In this document: positions 30,800 to 31,669 of the stretch, piece by piece
Layout of the letters: each line of letters opens with the position of its first letter
Numbering within the stretch: the stretch's first letter is position 1
Program-made: the position numbers and the translations under genes
The notes under the pieces: generated by a model
Seen by the model: only the letters and a program-made list of their open reading frames with translations
Told to the model about the DNA's origin: nothing
The model's database searches: none
DNA from: a virus
IMG/VR virus record: IMGVR_UViG_3300031673_006816
Span: 1 to 31,669 of that record
Reading direction: 5' to 3' (one strand)
DNA: 31,669 nucleotides

Positions 30800-31177
30800 T
30801 TAGAAACACCCCGACAACGGCTTCACGCGCATCCGCACGGTGTTGCACGCTTCGGGCATGATGACCAACGTAGTCGACGATAGTCCGGCCTTCGCGCGCG
30901 CTGTGAGGACCCACGGACCGTGGATCGAGAGTTGGGCGACCCCACACGTGATCGAGTCTTCGCCCCCCTCGTTCAGCATGAACTCCACGTTCGTACCCCG
31001 GGGTAGCCGGAGCTTCTCCCCGTACGGGTCCGCGATGATCGGGGGTCCTTCTTTCGGATTGCCCTCCTCCGTCCCCACCATCTCCTGCATTTGGGCCTTG
31101 TAGTAGGCCACCGACGATTCGAGTTGCGCGATCCTCATTTGAGCCCACTTCGGCAGCTTTGACCGGTCCTCAGCCAT
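30800..31177 (-). CDS. Hypothetical protein with N-terminal coiled helix
   Basis: 125 residues. The helix WAQMRIAQLESSVAYYKAQMQEM is followed by a beta-rich part (LRLPRGTNVEFMLNEGG, VAQLSIHGPWVLTARA). It resembles small phage accessory proteins but no family is assigned. ATG 31177 has a GGAGAGGTG site. Confidence 0.63.
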   Translation of the reverse strand: MAEDRSKLPKWAQMRIAQLESSVAYYKAQMQEMVGTEEGNPKEGPPIIADPYGEKLRLPRGTNVEFMLNEGGEDSITCGVAQLSIHGPWVLTARAKAGLSSTTLVIMPEACNTVRMRVKPLSGCF

Positions 31178-31180
31178 GGG

Positions 31181-31558
31181 TCACCTCTCCACCGTGAGCT
31201 TCACCTTGTGGCACTTCCGGAAGACGCGATGCGCGAACCGCTCGACGGCGACTGCCCGCGCGTGATACGCCTTCATCCCCGCTCTGGGTTGCTTGCTGTC
31301 CCACTTGGGCCTGCTCGGAGCACCCAACTCCTTACAGAGTGTATCCGTGTCGTTCGAGCAATTCGGGATAGCGTACCTGCACAGACCCTTGGCCCCCTCC
31401 TCGTATCCCTTCACGGCTGCGCAGGATCGGCGGCGGCACACGGAACAGATGCGTGTGCGGAGGTAGTTGCACGTCGGCTCCGTGGGGTCGATTACGCCCT
31501 TGTCCCGCCCCCGACGGAGCGGGTGTACGGTCCAGCCCTCGACCACGATCTTCGGCAT
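31181..31558 (-). CDS. Cysteine-containing hypothetical protein
   Basis: 125 residues. Cysteines cluster in the middle (CSVCRRRSC, then CRYAIPNC and CKELG), suggesting a metal-binding domain. The C-terminal part is basic. The start ATG 31558 has an excellent AAGGAGG site. Confidence 0.62.
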   Translation of the reverse strand: MPKIVVEGWTVHPLRRGRDKGVIDPTEPTCNYLRTRICSVCRRRSCAAVKGYEEGAKGLCRYAIPNCSNDTDTLCKELGAPSRPKWDSKQPRAGMKAYHARAVAVERFAHRVFRKCHKVKLTVER

Positions 31559-31573
31559 CAGTCCTCCTTGTAG

Positions 31574-31669
31574 TTACCCCGCGTCTTCCGCTTCGCCCTT
31601 GGGGAACACGAGCTTCGCTGCGATCTCCTTGAGCCGCCCCTCGCTCGCGGACTTCCTCTGCTCCTCGCG
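31574..31669 (-). CDS. 3' end of a gene cut by the right edge
   Basis: The last 31 codons of an acidic/Lys-rich frame (EEQRKSASEGRLKEIAAKL... ending KGEAEDAG) followed by TAA and then the ribosome-binding site of the next gene. Too short to identify. Confidence 0.5.
   Translation of the reverse strand, partial: REEQRKSASEGRLKEIAAKLVFPKGEAEDAG

Overview
The window looks like the replication, recombination and nucleotide-metabolism arm of a tailed double-stranded DNA bacteriophage (or prophage) of a high-GC bacterium. The evidence is the gene set: a gp32-like ssDNA-binding protein, RecA, a UvsY-like candidate, a uracil-DNA glycosylase/PolA fusion, DnaG-type primase, DnaB-type helicase, UvsW-like and Pif1-like helicases, SbcC/SbcD, flap exonuclease, dUTPase, a MazG-like protein, Nudix and HNH endonucleases. 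Genes are small and tightly packed with ATGA/GTGA overlaps, all supported genes lie on the minus strand, and there are no ribosomal, tRNA or central-metabolism genes. No capsid, tail, terminase or lysis gene is recognisable here, so the host and phage group cannot be fixed. Transcription runs from high to low coordinates.

Layout in transcription order. (1) 31.7-28.6 kb: a coupled run of unrecognised small proteins ending with an excisionase-type HTH protein and a probable promoter. (2) 28.6-27.2 kb: a conserved-looking unknown, then an AT-rich 325-bp non-coding stretch with a 26-bp near-palindrome in front of a NUMOD4/HNH endonuclease, which looks like an inserted homing-type gene. (3) 27.2-23.3 kb: a collagen-like repeat protein, a 15-bp perfect stem-loop, and a chain of tiny genes (two membrane peptides, zinc-type proteins, Nudix hydrolase, MazG-like protein, dUTPase). 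(4) 23.2-16.4 kb: UvsW-like helicase, an unknown, DnaB-type helicase, primase, a DUF932 protein, a coiled-coil protein, a short zinc/lysine protein. (5) 16.4-9.3 kb: UDG-PolA fusion, HNH endonuclease, UvsY-like protein, gp32-like SSB, an unknown, RecA. (6) 9.3-8.0 kb: a ParB-like gene isolated between two intrinsic terminators with its own strong promoter. (7) 8.0-0 kb: flap exonuclease, unknowns, small membrane protein, XRE repressor-type protein, Pif1-like helicase, SbcD and the start of SbcC (cut off by the left edge).

The genes form a nearly self-sufficient replisome plus recombination-dependent replication kit. DnaB-primase and Pol make DNA. SSB, UvsY-like and RecA drive strand invasion. 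UvsW-like and Pif1-like helicases and SbcCD process forks and ends. dUTPase, the MazG-like protein, Nudix and the Pol-linked UDG control uracil and damaged nucleotides. Control appears to combine sigma70-like promoters sharing a CTTGAC -35 region, intrinsic terminators, and five copies of a TTTACAC[A/T][A/G]TG element at gene starts. Several of the replication proteins also carry similar lysine-rich tails (PKVKVG-like).
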